From assembly GCA_015056885.1 (NCBI GenBank), contig SVFL01000027.1:1-37108 (forward strand): a stretch of 37,108 nucleotides of DNA, in the 5' to 3' direction. This DNA is from Lachnospiraceae bacterium. Lineage in GTDB: Bacteria > Bacillota > Clostridia > Lachnospirales > Lachnospiraceae. A program made the position numbers and the translations under genes. Under the pieces are notes generated by a model that saw nothing but the letters and a program-made list of their open reading frames with translations, had not been told where the DNA came from and did not search any database. Below are positions 22,264 through 31,613 of the stretch, in pieces (the first letter of the stretch is position 1; every line of letters begins with the position of its first letter).

Positions 22264-24003
22264 TTAAAATTTACGAAATCTCTGGTAACGTTTCTCTAAA
22301 AGTTCCTCTTCATTGTAGTCTGCATGAGCCTCCAAAAACTGTCCGATTCCGGCTCTTAAGATGCTCACCACACCATACATATTTTCTTCTGTAAGCATAT
22401 CCCCTACCGGAAGAGTTCTCTCCTCTCCCACCACACGCTCTACAACGCCTGCTTTATACAAATCCTGTGCGGTCATACGCATTAATGCTGCCGCTTCCTT
22501 AGCCTTGGAACCATCCTTCCAGAGAATGGAGGCAAAGCCCTCGGGGGACAAAATAGAGTATACTGCATGTTCCATCATCCACACCTCGTCAGCCACAGCA
22601 AATGCAAGCGCACCGCCGCTTCCACCCTCTCCGATTACAATGGAAAGAATCGGCACTTTTATGCCAAACAAATCACAAATATTGCGGGCAATGGCCTCGC
22701 CCTGGCCCTGCTCCTCAGCCTCCATGCCACAGAATGCACCCGGTGTATCCACCAGGAAAATGACAGGACGGCCGAACTTCTCTGCCTGCTTGAGCAGACG
22801 CATGGACTTACGATATCCGTCAGGAGATACCATTCCGAAATTACGGGCAATGCAATCCTTGGTACCTTCACCCTTCTCCTGGGCAATAACCGTCACCGGT
22901 ACGCCCTCAAAGGTTGCAATTCCGCCGATTACAGCGGGGTCATCACGCAGATATCTGTCTCCGTGCAGCTCAATAAAATCAGGGAATAATCTTTCGATAT
23001 AATGGTGTCCTACAGGACGTTTCTTGTCTCTGGCACGCTCCACATGTTCCCATGCGGTCATGGGCTTGAAATCATCAACGGATTTCATCATGCCATCTCT
23101 TCTGCCTGTTTTCACCGTCATATCAGTAAGCATGGACTTCACGCTGTTTTTGTCTTCCTTATGAAGCTCTAACAGCTTAGCCAGTGTATCACGCATTTCT
23201 TTTCTGGGAACAATGGCATCCAAAAAGCCATGCTCCAACAAAAACTCCGCTCTCTGGAACCCCTTGGGAAGTTTCTGGCGAATGGTCTGCTCGATTACGC
23301 GGGGTCCCGCAAAACCGATAAGCGCTCCGGGCTCAGCCAGAATAATATCTCCCAGCATTGCAAAGCTTGCGGTTACACCACCTGTTGTAGGATCTGTCAA
23401 TACACTGATATAGAGCTGACCTGCCTCACTGTGACGCTTAAGCGCTGCAGATGTCTTAGCCATCTGCATCAGAGAAACAATACCTTCCTGCATTCTTGCA
23501 CCGCCGGAGCAGGCAAAAAGCACCACAGGAAGCTTTTCCGCCGTAGCTCTCTCAACCGCACGGGCAATCTTCTCACCCACAATTTCACCCATGCTGGCCA
23601 TCAAAAAACGGCCATCCATAATACCCAGAACCACGGGATTTCCATCAATGGTAGCCTTACCGGTCACCACAGCCTCTTTTAAACCTGTTTTCTCCTGAAG
23701 GTCACGAACTTTTTCCGCATACCCCTTGTAATGAAGAGGGTTTGAGAATTCAAGTTCCACATCCCACTCTTCAAAGCTGCCTTCGTCTGCTATCTGTGCC
23801 AGACGCTTGTGAGAAGGCAAACGGAAATAGTTGTCACAATGAGGGCAGATGTAGGAATTCGCTTTTACCTCATCCACAAACACCGCTGCCTTACACGCAT
23901 TACATCTGCGCATCAGCCCCTTGGGCACTTCGGGAGTTGTCTCCTTTTTTTCTCTCAGGGGAATATATTTTACTGTCTTTTTAAATAAATGATTACTCTT
24001 CAA
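22264..24003 (-). CDS. accDA: fused acetyl-CoA carboxylase carboxyltransferase (AccD-AccA)
   Basis: A 579-residue single chain carrying both halves of the bacterial carboxyltransferase, which moves CO2 from carboxybiotin to acetyl-CoA. Residues 1-285 are AccD, with the zinc ribbon C34-x2-C37 and C53-x2-C56, and CSGGARMQEG for acyl-CoA binding. Residues about 315-579 are AccA (FIELHGDRYLRDD, IAQEKGEGTK, VDTPGAFCG, IGEGGSGGALAFA). They are separate genes in most bacteria. The start is an unusual TTG at 24003, with GGAG 6 nt before it and an 11-bp overlap with accC; a later ATG (residue 31) would cut close to the zinc ribbon. No frameshift separates the halves. Confidence 0.95.
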   Translation of the reverse strand: MKSNHLFKKTVKYIPLREKKETTPEVPKGLMRRCNACKAAVFVDEVKANSYICPHCDNYFRLPSHKRLAQIADEGSFEEWDVELEFSNPLHYKGYAEKVRDLQEKTGLKEAVVTGKATIDGNPVVLGIMDGRFLMASMGEIVGEKIARAVERATAEKLPVVLFACSGGARMQEGIVSLMQMAKTSAALKRHSEAGQLYISVLTDPTTGGVTASFAMLGDIILAEPGALIGFAGPRVIEQTIRQKLPKGFQRAEFLLEHGFLDAIVPRKEMRDTLAKLLELHKEDKNSVKSMLTDMTVKTGRRDGMMKSVDDFKPMTAWEHVERARDKKRPVGHHYIERLFPDFIELHGDRYLRDDPAVIGGIATFEGVPVTVIAQEKGEGTKDCIARNFGMVSPDGYRKSMRLLKQAEKFGRPVIFLVDTPGAFCGMEAEEQGQGEAIARNICDLFGIKVPILSIVIGEGGSGGALAFAVADEVWMMEHAVYSILSPEGFASILWKDGSKAKEAAALMRMTAQDLYKAGVVERVVGEERTLPVGDMLTEENMYGVVSILRAGIGQFLEAHADYNEEELLEKRYQRFRKF

Positions 24004-25354
24004 TCTTCACTCCACCAATTTCATGGTTTTTCAGGAAATCAACATTGACGTTGCCCTCCTGATAATCAGGGTCACTAAGAATCTCAAACTGATAATCCAC
24101 ATTCGTATCAATTCCACCAATAATTACTTCTCCCATTGCGCTAAGCATCTTGGCTATTGCTGCAGGTCTGTCCTCAGCATGCACAATCAGCTTGGCAAGC
24201 ATGGAATCATAATAGGGAGGGATTTCATATCCACTGTAGATACCGGTATCCACACGAATTCCCTGTCCGCCGGGCAGGTGCAATGTGGAAATACGCCCCG
24301 GTGAGGGTCTGAAGTTCTTATAGGGATTCTCCGCATTGATACGACATTCAATGGCATGTCCCTGAATCTTCACATCCTCCTGACGAAGCTTCATAGGTTT
24401 GCCGGACGCAATCTTTATCTGCTCCTTAATCAGGTCAACTCCTGTTACCCATTCCGTCACAGGATGTTCCACCTGAATTCGGGTGTTCATCTCCATAAAG
24501 TAAAAGCGCTCATCTGCTTCCAATAAAAACTCGATGGTTCCGGCGCTGACATAATTAGCCGCCTTAGCTGCACGTACAGCCACCTCTCCCATCTTCTTTC
24601 TGAGTTCATCAGAAACGCCTGCGGAAGGAGATTCCTCAATAAGCTTCTGATGTTTTCTCTGAATCGAGCAGTCACGCTCACCCAAATGAATGACATTTCC
24701 TTCATTATCTGCCAGAATCTGAACCTCAATGTGTCTGGGATGCTCCACAAAATGCTCCAGATACATATTGCCGTCACCAAAAGCAGCTAATGCTTCCTTT
24801 TGAGCTGTGAGAAATGCCTTCTCAAACTCTTCAGGGGAAAACGCAGTACGCATACCCTTTCCGCCGCCACCCAGCACAGCCTTTACAATAACAGGATAAC
24901 CAACCTCTTCTGCCAGTTTCAGTCCATCTTCCACATCAATAACAGGACGGTCTGTTCCGGGAATAATAGGTATCCCTGCGTTAATCATGGTATTTCTTGC
25001 AACCTGTTTATTACCCATATTGGCAATTACCTCGGAAGAAGGTCCTACAAAGGTCATGTTGCAACGCTCACACAATTCTGCAAATCGTGCATTCTCCGAA
25101 AGGAATCCGTAACCGGGATGAATGGCATCTGCACCGGTTATCATCGCTGCGCTAATCAGTCTCTCCATATTGAGATAACTCTCAGAAGAGGGACCCGGTC
25201 CGATACACACCGCTTCATCTGCCAGCTCTGAATGAAGGCTTCCCGCATCTGCCTCAGAATATACCGCTACGGTCTCAATTCCAAGTTCTCTGCACGCTCT
25301 TATAATTCTCACGGCAATTTCGCCGCGATTGGCAATCAATAACTTCTGAATCAT
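23993..25354 (-). CDS. accC: biotin carboxylase, acetyl-CoA carboxylase subunit
   Basis: A 453-residue ATP-grasp enzyme that carboxylates biotin on AccB. Numbered from the ATG, the N-terminal domain opens KLLIANRGEIAVRIIRACRELG. The glycine-rich ATP loop is VKAVLGGGGKGMR, and the active-site stretch FLEADERFYFMEMNTRIQVEHPVTE carries the catalytic Glu/Arg. The length is standard. The ATG at 25354 has GGAG 6 nt upstream; a TTG 12 bases earlier would overlap that site. Its stop overlaps the accDA start, so the carboxylase subunits are likely made in fixed ratio. Confidence 0.97.
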   Translation of the reverse strand: MIQKLLIANRGEIAVRIIRACRELGIETVAVYSEADAGSLHSELADEAVCIGPGPSSESYLNMERLISAAMITGADAIHPGYGFLSENARFAELCERCNMTFVGPSSEVIANMGNKQVARNTMINAGIPIIPGTDRPVIDVEDGLKLAEEVGYPVIVKAVLGGGGKGMRTAFSPEEFEKAFLTAQKEALAAFGDGNMYLEHFVEHPRHIEVQILADNEGNVIHLGERDCSIQRKHQKLIEESPSAGVSDELRKKMGEVAVRAAKAANYVSAGTIEFLLEADERFYFMEMNTRIQVEHPVTEWVTGVDLIKEQIKIASGKPMKLRQEDVKIQGHAIECRINAENPYKNFRPSPGRISTLHLPGGQGIRVDTGIYSGYEIPPYYDSMLAKLIVHAEDRPAAIAKMLSAMGEVIIGGIDTNVDYQFEILSDPDYQEGNVNVDFLKNHEIGGVKIEE

Positions 25355-25374
25355 GCCTGTCTCCAATCCTTACC

Positions 25375-25806
25375 TTACATACCTACTGCAAAGGTCAGTT
25401 CAGCCTTTACAACCAGGTTATCTCCCACATAAGCCTTGGCCTCGCCAATGCCGATGGGTCCCTTTTTGCGGATGATTCTGGTCTCAAGACGCAATTTATC
25501 TCCGGGCACTACCTTACCCTTAAAACGGCATCCGTCAATTCCGCCAAAGTATGCTACTTTTCCCTTATTTTCCGGCAGAGAAAGAATTGCTACCGCACCT
25601 GCCTGAGCCAATGCCTCAACAATCAGAACACCGGGCATTACCGGTTCCTGAGGGAAATGGCCTGCAAAGAAATCCTCTCTGAAGGTAACACACTTATATC
25701 CGATTGCATACTCACCGGGTACATAATCCTCAATTCCGTCAAGCAAAAGGAAGGGATGTCTGTGAGGAATAATCTCCTCAATCTGTTTTACTGTCAATGA
25801 ATTCAT
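25375..25806 (-). CDS. fabZ: 3-hydroxyacyl-ACP dehydratase FabZ
   Basis: A 143-residue hot-dog-fold dehydratase of the elongation cycle, which removes water from 3-hydroxyacyl-ACP. The opening IIPHRHPFLLLD, the catalytic His in AGHFPQEPVMPG and the Glu in IVEALAQAGA are all present. No FabA or FabM gene lies in the window, so how double bonds are introduced is not shown here. AAGAGG lies before the ATG, 12 bp after accB. Confidence 0.97.
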   Translation of the reverse strand: MNSLTVKQIEEIIPHRHPFLLLDGIEDYVPGEYAIGYKCVTFREDFFAGHFPQEPVMPGVLIVEALAQAGAVAILSLPENKGKVAYFGGIDGCRFKGKVVPGDKLRLETRIIRKKGPIGIGEAKAYVGDNLVVKAELTFAVGM

Positions 25807-25818
25807 ATTTTTTACCTC

Positions 25819-26301
25819 TTAACCGATGCAGAAAAGGGGCTGACCATATTCTACAGGCTCACCGTTCTGCACCAGAACCTCGGTAACCACACCATCGTAG
25901 TCACTCTCAATCTCGTTCATCAGTTTCATTGCTTCCACAATAGCAAGGGTCTGTCCCTTCTTGACGGTATCACCCACACGCACATAGGGTTCTGCATCCT
26001 CGGAGGGAGCCACATAGAAGGTTCCCACCAAAGGAGATTTTACAATCTTGCCATTGTGCTGTACCTCTGCCGCAGGCTGTGCTGCTGCAGTAAGTGTTGC
26101 CATATCTCCGATCTGAATAGGACTCTCAGCCACTGAAGCCGCTACAGGTGCCGCCATTGCCACAGGTGCAGCTGCCACATTCCCAACAGGTGCCTGCTTA
26201 CCCTTCATAGCAATTTTAACGCCCTCTGCCTCATAGGTAAAAGAACTAAGCCCGGTAGCAGACACAGTATTTATTAATTCTAAAATCTGTTCAAATTCCA
26301 T
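25819..26301 (-). CDS. accB: biotin carboxyl carrier protein AccB
   Basis: A 160-residue carrier with an N-terminal MEFEQILELINTV helix segment, an Ala/Pro/Val-rich linker (about 35-80) and a C-terminal biotinyl domain. The biotin-accepting Lys is in VEAMKLMNEI and the fold ends VEYGQPLFCIG. It shuttles carboxybiotin between AccC and AccDA. The ATG at 26301, preceded by GGAG at 7 nt, gives the normal N-terminus; the longer reading adds seven codons overlapping that site. It lies 21 bp after fabF. Confidence 0.97.
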   Translation of the reverse strand: MEFEQILELINTVSATGLSSFTYEAEGVKIAMKGKQAPVGNVAAAPVAMAAPVAASVAESPIQIGDMATLTAAAQPAAEVQHNGKIVKSPLVGTFYVAPSEDAEPYVRVGDTVKKGQTLAIVEAMKLMNEIESDYDGVVTEVLVQNGEPVEYGQPLFCIG

Positions 26302-26322
26302 TACTTTACTCCGTTTAACCAA

Positions 26323-27561
26323 TTAATCCTCGTACTTCTTAATCAAAAGAGTTGCATTGTGACCACCAAAGCCAAGAGAGTTGCTCATCGCGTACTTAAC
26401 CTCCTGCTCTACAGGCGCACCAATTACATAGTTCAAATCACAATCCTCATCCACATTCTCGGTACCAATAGTCTGATGAATAAATCCGTCCTGAATGGTC
26501 TTAACACAAACGATGAACTCCACACCGCCTGCTGCACCCAGAAGATGTCCAATCATAGACTTGGTAGAATTCACTTTTAAATTATATGCTTCATCACCAA
26601 AAGCAAGCTTGATTGCTCTGGTCTCAAAAAGGTCATTGTGATGAGTTGCAGTTCCGTGTGCATTAATATAATCCACCTGGGCGGGCTCAACACCGGCCTC
26701 GTTCATCGCATCAGTCATCGCTCTTGCCGCACCGCTTCCGTCCTCAATAGGGGAAGTGATATGATAAGCATCTGCAGTTGCACCATAACCTACAACTTCA
26801 GCCAGAATCTTGGCACCTCTTGCCTTTGCATGTTCAAGCTCTTCAAGTACAACTACACCTGCACCCTCACCCATTACAAAACCGCCTCTATCCTTATCAA
26901 AAGGAATGGAAGCCTTCTTGGGATCATCTGTGGTATTCAAAGCAGTAAGCACCTGGAAACCGGACACACCGATGGGACATACAGAAGCCTCAGTACCTCC
27001 GGCAAACATTACATCCGCATCATTATAAGCAATTGCTCTGTACGCATCACCGATACAATGAGTACCTGTTGCACATGCAGTTACAACGTTCGTACACTTA
27101 CCTCTCGCACCGGTTGCAATGGAAACATTACCTGCTGCCATATTTGCAATCATCTTAGGCACAAGAAGAGGATCCACTCTGGAAGGTCCTTTTTCATGAA
27201 GCTTTGCTACTGCAGCCTCGGTAACCTGAAGACTTCCGATACCGGAACCAACGATAACACCCACACGGAAAGGGTCTTCCTTCTCCATGTCAAGACCAGC
27301 ATTCTCCATTGCCTCCATGGAAGCAACTACTGCATACTGGGAGAAAAGCTCCAGTCGTCTTGCAGCTCTTACATCCAAATACTTACCGGGATCAAAATCC
27401 TTAACCTCAGCCGCCAGAGTTGCCTTATAATCGCTTGTATCAAAACGGGTAATCTTGTCGATACCCAGCTTACCTTCCTTCACGCCGTTCCAGAAGGACT
27501 CCACATCATTTCCCAAAGGGGTTACTGCACCCATACCTGTTACAACTACGCGTCTTTTCAT
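26323..27561 (-). CDS. fabF: 3-oxoacyl-ACP synthase II FabF
   Basis: A 412-residue condensing enzyme that elongates acyl-ACP with malonyl-ACP. The Cys nucleophile is in VVTACATGTHCIGDAY, the two His are in NAHGTATHHND and MIGHLLGAAGGVEF, and the opening RRVVVTGMGAVTPLG is typical. GGAG lies before the ATG; the gene follows fabG by 18 bp. Confidence 0.97.
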   Translation of the reverse strand: MKRRVVVTGMGAVTPLGNDVESFWNGVKEGKLGIDKITRFDTSDYKATLAAEVKDFDPGKYLDVRAARRLELFSQYAVVASMEAMENAGLDMEKEDPFRVGVIVGSGIGSLQVTEAAVAKLHEKGPSRVDPLLVPKMIANMAAGNVSIATGARGKCTNVVTACATGTHCIGDAYRAIAYNDADVMFAGGTEASVCPIGVSGFQVLTALNTTDDPKKASIPFDKDRGGFVMGEGAGVVVLEELEHAKARGAKILAEVVGYGATADAYHITSPIEDGSGAARAMTDAMNEAGVEPAQVDYINAHGTATHHNDLFETRAIKLAFGDEAYNLKVNSTKSMIGHLLGAAGGVEFIVCVKTIQDGFIHQTIGTENVDEDCDLNYVIGAPVEQEVKYAMSNSLGFGGHNATLLIKKYED

Positions 27562-27579
27562 AATCCAATTCTCCTTTAC

Positions 27580-28341
27580 TTACATACCCATGCCGCCGTC
27601 TACACTAAGCACCTGTCCGGTGATGTAGGACGCCTGGTCGGATGCCAGGAAAGCTACTGCATCTGCAACATTCTCAGGTGCGCCAAAGCAACCCAAAGGA
27701 ATGCCGGCAATGGATGCCTCTTTCACCTTTTCAGGAAGTACTGCTGTCATATCCGTCTCAATAAATCCGGGAGCCACAGCATTTACAGTAACGCCGCGGG
27801 AACCAAGTTCCTTCGCCGCACTCTTGGTCAGACCGATAACACCTGCCTTGGAAGCCGCATAATTTGCCTGACCTGCGTTACCATGAATTCCCACCACCGA
27901 AGTAATATTTACAATTCTGCCGCCACGCTGCTTAATCATCTGTCTTGCAGCATGTCTGATGCAGTTAAAGGTTCCACCCAGATTGACATCCAACACCTTG
28001 TTGAAGTCATCCTCAGACATTGCCATCAAAAGTCCATCCTTAGTTACACCTGCATTATTCACCAGAATGTCCACATGTCCGTATGCACCGATAACCTCTT
28101 TAAAGAATGCCTCGCAAGCCACAAAATCACTCACGTTACAACAATATGTAACTGCATTTCCGCCGGCTGCAATAATTTCTTCTTTTACTGCTTCACAAGC
28201 TTCCTTTGAGCCATTGTAATTCAAAACTACAAACACACCATCTTTTGCCAGTCTTATTGCAATTGCACGTCCAATTCCTCTGGAAGCACCTGTTACAATA
28301 GCAACCTTACCGGATACGTCCATCTTGTCTAATGTCTCCAT
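27580..28341 (-). CDS. fabG: 3-oxoacyl-ACP reductase FabG
   Basis: A 253-residue NADPH-dependent SDR that reduces 3-oxoacyl-ACP. It has TGASRGIG, NNAGVTKDGLLM, the Ser in NITSVVGIHGN, the YAASKAG pair and the ending GQVLSVDGGMGM, the classical FabG pattern. A strong AGGAGGG site lies before the ATG. It sits between fabD and fabF. Confidence 0.97.
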   Translation of the reverse strand: METLDKMDVSGKVAIVTGASRGIGRAIAIRLAKDGVFVVLNYNGSKEACEAVKEEIIAAGGNAVTYCCNVSDFVACEAFFKEVIGAYGHVDILVNNAGVTKDGLLMAMSEDDFNKVLDVNLGGTFNCIRHAARQMIKQRGGRIVNITSVVGIHGNAGQANYAASKAGVIGLTKSAAKELGSRGVTVNAVAPGFIETDMTAVLPEKVKEASIAGIPLGCFGAPENVADAVAFLASDQASYITGQVLSVDGGMGM

Positions 28342-28373
28342 GTCACCCTCCTGTTTTGCTTTTCAAATCTCAT

Positions 28374-29294
28374 TTATAATAATTTTTCTAAAACCGCTTC
28401 CATGTCCTCTACAGTCTCAATATTATAAGCTGTAACATCACGGTTGATTTTTCTCAAAAATCCTGTCAAAGTCTTGCCGGGACCGATTTCTACAAAGGTA
28501 TCCACACCCTCTGCAATCATCTTTTCCACACTCTGCTGCCATCTTACAGATGCGCAAATCTGCTTAGCAAGAAGACCCTTAATCTCATTAACATCTGTCA
28601 CAACATCCGCTGTAACATTGGTCACATAAGGAATCTCAAGCTCGGAAAGCTCCACATTTTCCAGTTCACAAGCCAGCTTTTCGCCTGCCTCTTGAAGCAT
28701 TGCAGAATGGAAAGGACCACTTACTACAAGCTCAACAATACGCTTAGCGCCCGCTTCCTTCAATTTCTCCATAGCGGTATCCAGTGCACTCTTTACACCG
28801 GTGATTACAATCTGTCCGGGACAGTTGTAGTTTGCAATGCTCACTCCATCAATCGGCGCAAGAACTGCCTCAATATCAGCAGCTTCCATACCGAGAACTG
28901 CGGCCATACCACCCTCTCCTGCCGGAACTGCCTGCTCCATCAAAATTCCTCTTTTACGTACGGTAACGATTGCATCCTTAAGGCTCATAGCGCCTGCGGT
29001 TGCAATTGCACAATACTCACCCAGGCTAAGACCTGCGGTCACATCAGGACGAAGTCCTTTCTCCTCCAGCACACGTACCATAGCCATGGAAGTAGTAACC
29101 ATGGCTGCCTGTGTGTACTGAGTGAGATTTAACATATCATTTTCTTCAAAGCAAAGAGCCTTTACGTCAATGTCAAGCCACTCATTGGCATTGTCAAAAA
29201 CCTCTTTTGCGGTCTCAAACTGCTCGTAAAAATCTTTGCCCATGCCCACCTTCTGGGCACCCTGTCCGGGGAAAATAAAAGCTATCTTACTCAT
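28374..29294 (-). CDS. fabD: malonyl-CoA:ACP transacylase FabD
   Basis: A 306-residue acyltransferase that loads malonate onto ACP. The opening IAFIFPGQGAQKVGMGKDFY, the serine nucleophile in TAGLSLGEYCA, and the His in VSGPFHSAML are all present; the GPGKTLTGF segment near the end is also typical. Its ATG overlaps the end of fabK by 8 bp. Confidence 0.97.
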   Translation of the reverse strand: MSKIAFIFPGQGAQKVGMGKDFYEQFETAKEVFDNANEWLDIDVKALCFEENDMLNLTQYTQAAMVTTSMAMVRVLEEKGLRPDVTAGLSLGEYCAIATAGAMSLKDAIVTVRKRGILMEQAVPAGEGGMAAVLGMEAADIEAVLAPIDGVSIANYNCPGQIVITGVKSALDTAMEKLKEAGAKRIVELVVSGPFHSAMLQEAGEKLACELENVELSELEIPYVTNVTADVVTDVNEIKGLLAKQICASVRWQQSVEKMIAEGVDTFVEIGPGKTLTGFLRKINRDVTAYNIETVEDMEAVLEKLL

Positions 29295-30225
29295 AAATAT
29301 TGGTTCCTTTCATCAGTGCATCCGTCTCACTCACAAGATTATCAATAATCTGCTTGCAGGGAAGGATTTCTTTAATCATACCTGCAATCTGACCTGCCAT
29401 CAGACTGCCATTCTCTACGTCACCATCAACTACGGCACGACGAAGCGCACCTACGGTCATCAGCTCAAGCTGCTCAAGGCCTGCTCCCTCTGACTCCAGA
29501 CGAAGATACTCTCTAACCATGTTGTTACGGATAACTCTGATGGGATGTCCGGTACTTCTTCCGGTCACCTTCACATCAATATCTTTAGCATTCAATACAC
29601 ATTTTTTGTAATTCTCATGTACCACTGCCTCCTCAGAAGCAAGGAAACGGGTACCAATCTGACAGCCCTTTGCGCCCAACATAAATGCTGCTGCCATACC
29701 ACGGCCGTCTGCAATACCTCCTGCTGCAATAACAGGGATATTTACTGCATCTACTACCTGAGGAACTAAAGCCATAGTGGTAATCTCACCAATATGTCCG
29801 CCTGCCTCAGTACCCTCTGCAACCAGAGCATCAACACCGCATCGCTCCAGGCGCTTTGCCAGCGCCACGGAAGCAACAACGGGAATCACCTTGATACCGG
29901 CTTCTTTCCACATTGCCATATACTTCTCGGGATTGCCCGCACCGGTAGTAACCACAGGAACCTTCTCCTCAGCCACAACCTTTGCCACATCATCTGCATA
30001 GGGGCTCATCAGCATGATATTCACACCAAAAGGCTTATCAGTCAACTCTCTCAGTGCACGAATCTGTTCGCGCACCCATTCAGCAGGCGCATTTGCTGCA
30101 CCAATAAGGCCCAAACCTCCTGCCTCGCTCACTGCTGCCGCAAGATGGTGCTCTGCCACCCAGGCCATTCCTCCCTGTATAATGGGGTACTCAATTCCAA
30201 GTAATCTGGTGATGTCTGTTTTCAT
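29287..30225 (-). CDS. fabK: FMN-dependent enoyl-ACP reductase FabK
   Basis: A 312-residue flavoenzyme that carries out the last reduction of the cycle, used in place of FabI in many Firmicutes. It has EYPIIQGGMAWVAEHHLAAAV, the FMN/phosphate loops ALVAEGTEAGGHIG and VIAAGGIADGRGMAAAFMLGA, and GTRFLASEEA. The related 2-nitropropane dioxygenases look alike, but the operon settles the assignment. Because FabI is absent here, the organism may be less sensitive to triclosan-type inhibitors, which is general knowledge of FabK bacteria. AGAGG precedes the ATG. Confidence 0.96.
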   Translation of the reverse strand: MKTDITRLLGIEYPIIQGGMAWVAEHHLAAAVSEAGGLGLIGAANAPAEWVREQIRALRELTDKPFGVNIMLMSPYADDVAKVVAEEKVPVVTTGAGNPEKYMAMWKEAGIKVIPVVASVALAKRLERCGVDALVAEGTEAGGHIGEITTMALVPQVVDAVNIPVIAAGGIADGRGMAAAFMLGAKGCQIGTRFLASEEAVVHENYKKCVLNAKDIDVKVTGRSTGHPIRVIRNNMVREYLRLESEGAGLEQLELMTVGALRRAVVDGDVENGSLMAGQIAGMIKEILPCKQIIDNLVSETDALMKGTNIYE

Positions 30226-30299
30226 TCTCTTTTCCTCTCTTATTTCGAGTTTCTGTCGAATTTCTGTTGAGTATAAATGATTTAAATAGGCTTAATAAA

Positions 30300-30518
30300 T
30301 TAAGCGTTCAGATACTTCTCTACATCGCCGATAGTCTTGATGTTCTCAAGCTCCTCGGAAGGAATCTCAACACCGGTCTCCTCCTCAAGAGCCATAACCA
30401 GCTCGAAAAGATCCAGGGAATCTGCACCCAAATCATCCTTGAAGGAAGTCTCTGCAGTAAGGCTGTCCTTATCAACACCCAAAGATTTTGCTACGATTTC
30501 TTTAATCTGATCCATCAT
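30300..30518 (-). CDS. acpP: acyl carrier protein
   Basis: A 72-residue acidic helical carrier. The phosphopantetheine attachment Ser is in DDLGADSLDLFELVMALEE. AAGGAG lies about 10 nt before the first of two adjacent ATG codons. There are 74-bp gaps on both sides; a small hairpin at 30569-30594 overlaps the fabH stop. Confidence 0.97.
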   Translation of the reverse strand: MMDQIKEIVAKSLGVDKDSLTAETSFKDDLGADSLDLFELVMALEEETGVEIPSEELENIKTIGDVEKYLNA

Positions 30519-30568
30519 TGTTTTTGTTCTCCTTTTTGTTTGCTTTTCTTGTTATTGTTTTAATTTAT

Positions 30569-30594
30569 AATACCTAGACCTTTCGGGTCGTATT
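30569..30594 (-). other. hairpin at the fabH stop codon
   Basis: GACC-CGAAA-GGTC with an outer AATAC/GTATT. No T-tract follows, so it is not a good terminator; it could tune acpP mRNA levels. Confidence 0.35.
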
Positions 30595-31552
30595 ACCATG
30601 TAATAAGGCTTGCGCCATAAGAAAGACCGCCGCCGAATCCTGCCAGTACAATTTTTGAACCTCTTTTCAGTCTTCCGGAACGATTCAACTCATCCAAAAT
30701 AATGCCGATGCTTGCAGAAGATGTATTACCATACTTTGCAATGTTCATGGGGAACTTCTCAGCGTCTCCGCCAATTCTCTTCGCAACAGAACCCACAATA
30801 CGTGCATTTGCCTGATGCAACACAAAACAGTCAATGTCATCTGCAGTAAGATTCTCCTGCGCCAAAAGCTCATTAATTACCTCAGGCACCTTAGACACTG
30901 CAAACTTAAATACCTCACCGCCATCCATCTGAATATGAGTGTTAGGCATTTCCTTTACATCAGTGTTCACATTTGCACTTGCACAAGTAAGCACTCCACC
31001 CTTTGCTCCGGTAGAATGAGTAACCTGAGCATATCTGTCCTCAGATTCTGCACGAACCACTGCTGCTCCTGCGCCATCTCCGAAGAGAATACAGGTTCCT
31101 CTATCACTCCAGTCAACCAGATTGGAAAGCGTCTCTGCTCCTACAACCAAAGCGGTACGATAAATTCCCTGTGCCAGATAAGCCTGTGCAGTATTAAGTG
31201 CCATCAAAAATCCGGTACATGCCGCATTCATATCAAAACAGGTTGCATTGTCTGCTCCGATAATACTCTGCACTTCACATGCAGTACAGGGAACCAGCAT
31301 TCCCGGAGAAACAGTTGCAACAATCAAAAGGTCAATTTCTTCTGCACTTACGCCGGCATTCTCAAGAGCAGCCTTACATGCTCCTGCTGCCAATGTAGCG
31401 GTTGTCTCTTCCTTCCCTGCCACATGACGCTGTGCAATACCTGTACGTTCTTTAATCCATTCATCGTTCGTCTCTACCATCTCTGCAAGCTTGTTATTGT
31501 CCCAACAGGTGGCAGGCACGCAGGAACCTGTTCCCAGTATCTTTCCAGTCAT
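30593..31552 (-). CDS. fabH: 3-oxoacyl-ACP synthase III FabH
   Basis: A 319-residue enzyme that starts fatty-acid synthesis by condensing acyl-CoA with malonyl-ACP. The catalytic triad is visible: Cys in FDMNAACTGFLMAL, His in CFVLHQANARIV and Asn in YGNTSSASI. N-terminal ILGTGSCVPATCWDNNKLAEMVETNDEWI fits. It is the first gene of the operon, with GGAG before the ATG, downstream of the promoter and operator at 31586-31642. Confidence 0.97.
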   Translation of the reverse strand: MTGKILGTGSCVPATCWDNNKLAEMVETNDEWIKERTGIAQRHVAGKEETTATLAAGACKAALENAGVSAEEIDLLIVATVSPGMLVPCTACEVQSIIGADNATCFDMNAACTGFLMALNTAQAYLAQGIYRTALVVGAETLSNLVDWSDRGTCILFGDGAGAAVVRAESEDRYAQVTHSTGAKGGVLTCASANVNTDVKEMPNTHIQMDGGEVFKFAVSKVPEVINELLAQENLTADDIDCFVLHQANARIVGSVAKRIGGDAEKFPMNIAKYGNTSSASIGIILDELNRSGRLKRGSKIVLAGFGGGLSYGASLITW

Positions 31553-31585
31553 AAACGTATCTCCATAAACTTTTTCATTAAAATA

Positions 31586-31598
31586 TTTTGATTCTCAA
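31586..31598 (-). promoter_or_regulatory. FabT-type operator palindrome
   Basis: TTTGATTCTCAAA is a perfect TTTGA-N3-TCAAA palindrome, the core of the streptococcal FabT site. It lies about 16 bp downstream of the -10 box, where a bound repressor would block transcription of fabH. The cognate candidate is the MarR gene at the end of the operon. Confidence 0.7.
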
Positions 31599-31613
31599 AT
31601 GTTTTACGTTTCA

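Noticed and set aside
26638..28209. 523-codon open frame on the plus strand
   Set aside because: It lies antisense to fabF and fabG, is unusually Cys/His/Ser-rich with no domain, and has no ribosome site; it is a shadow of the real genes.
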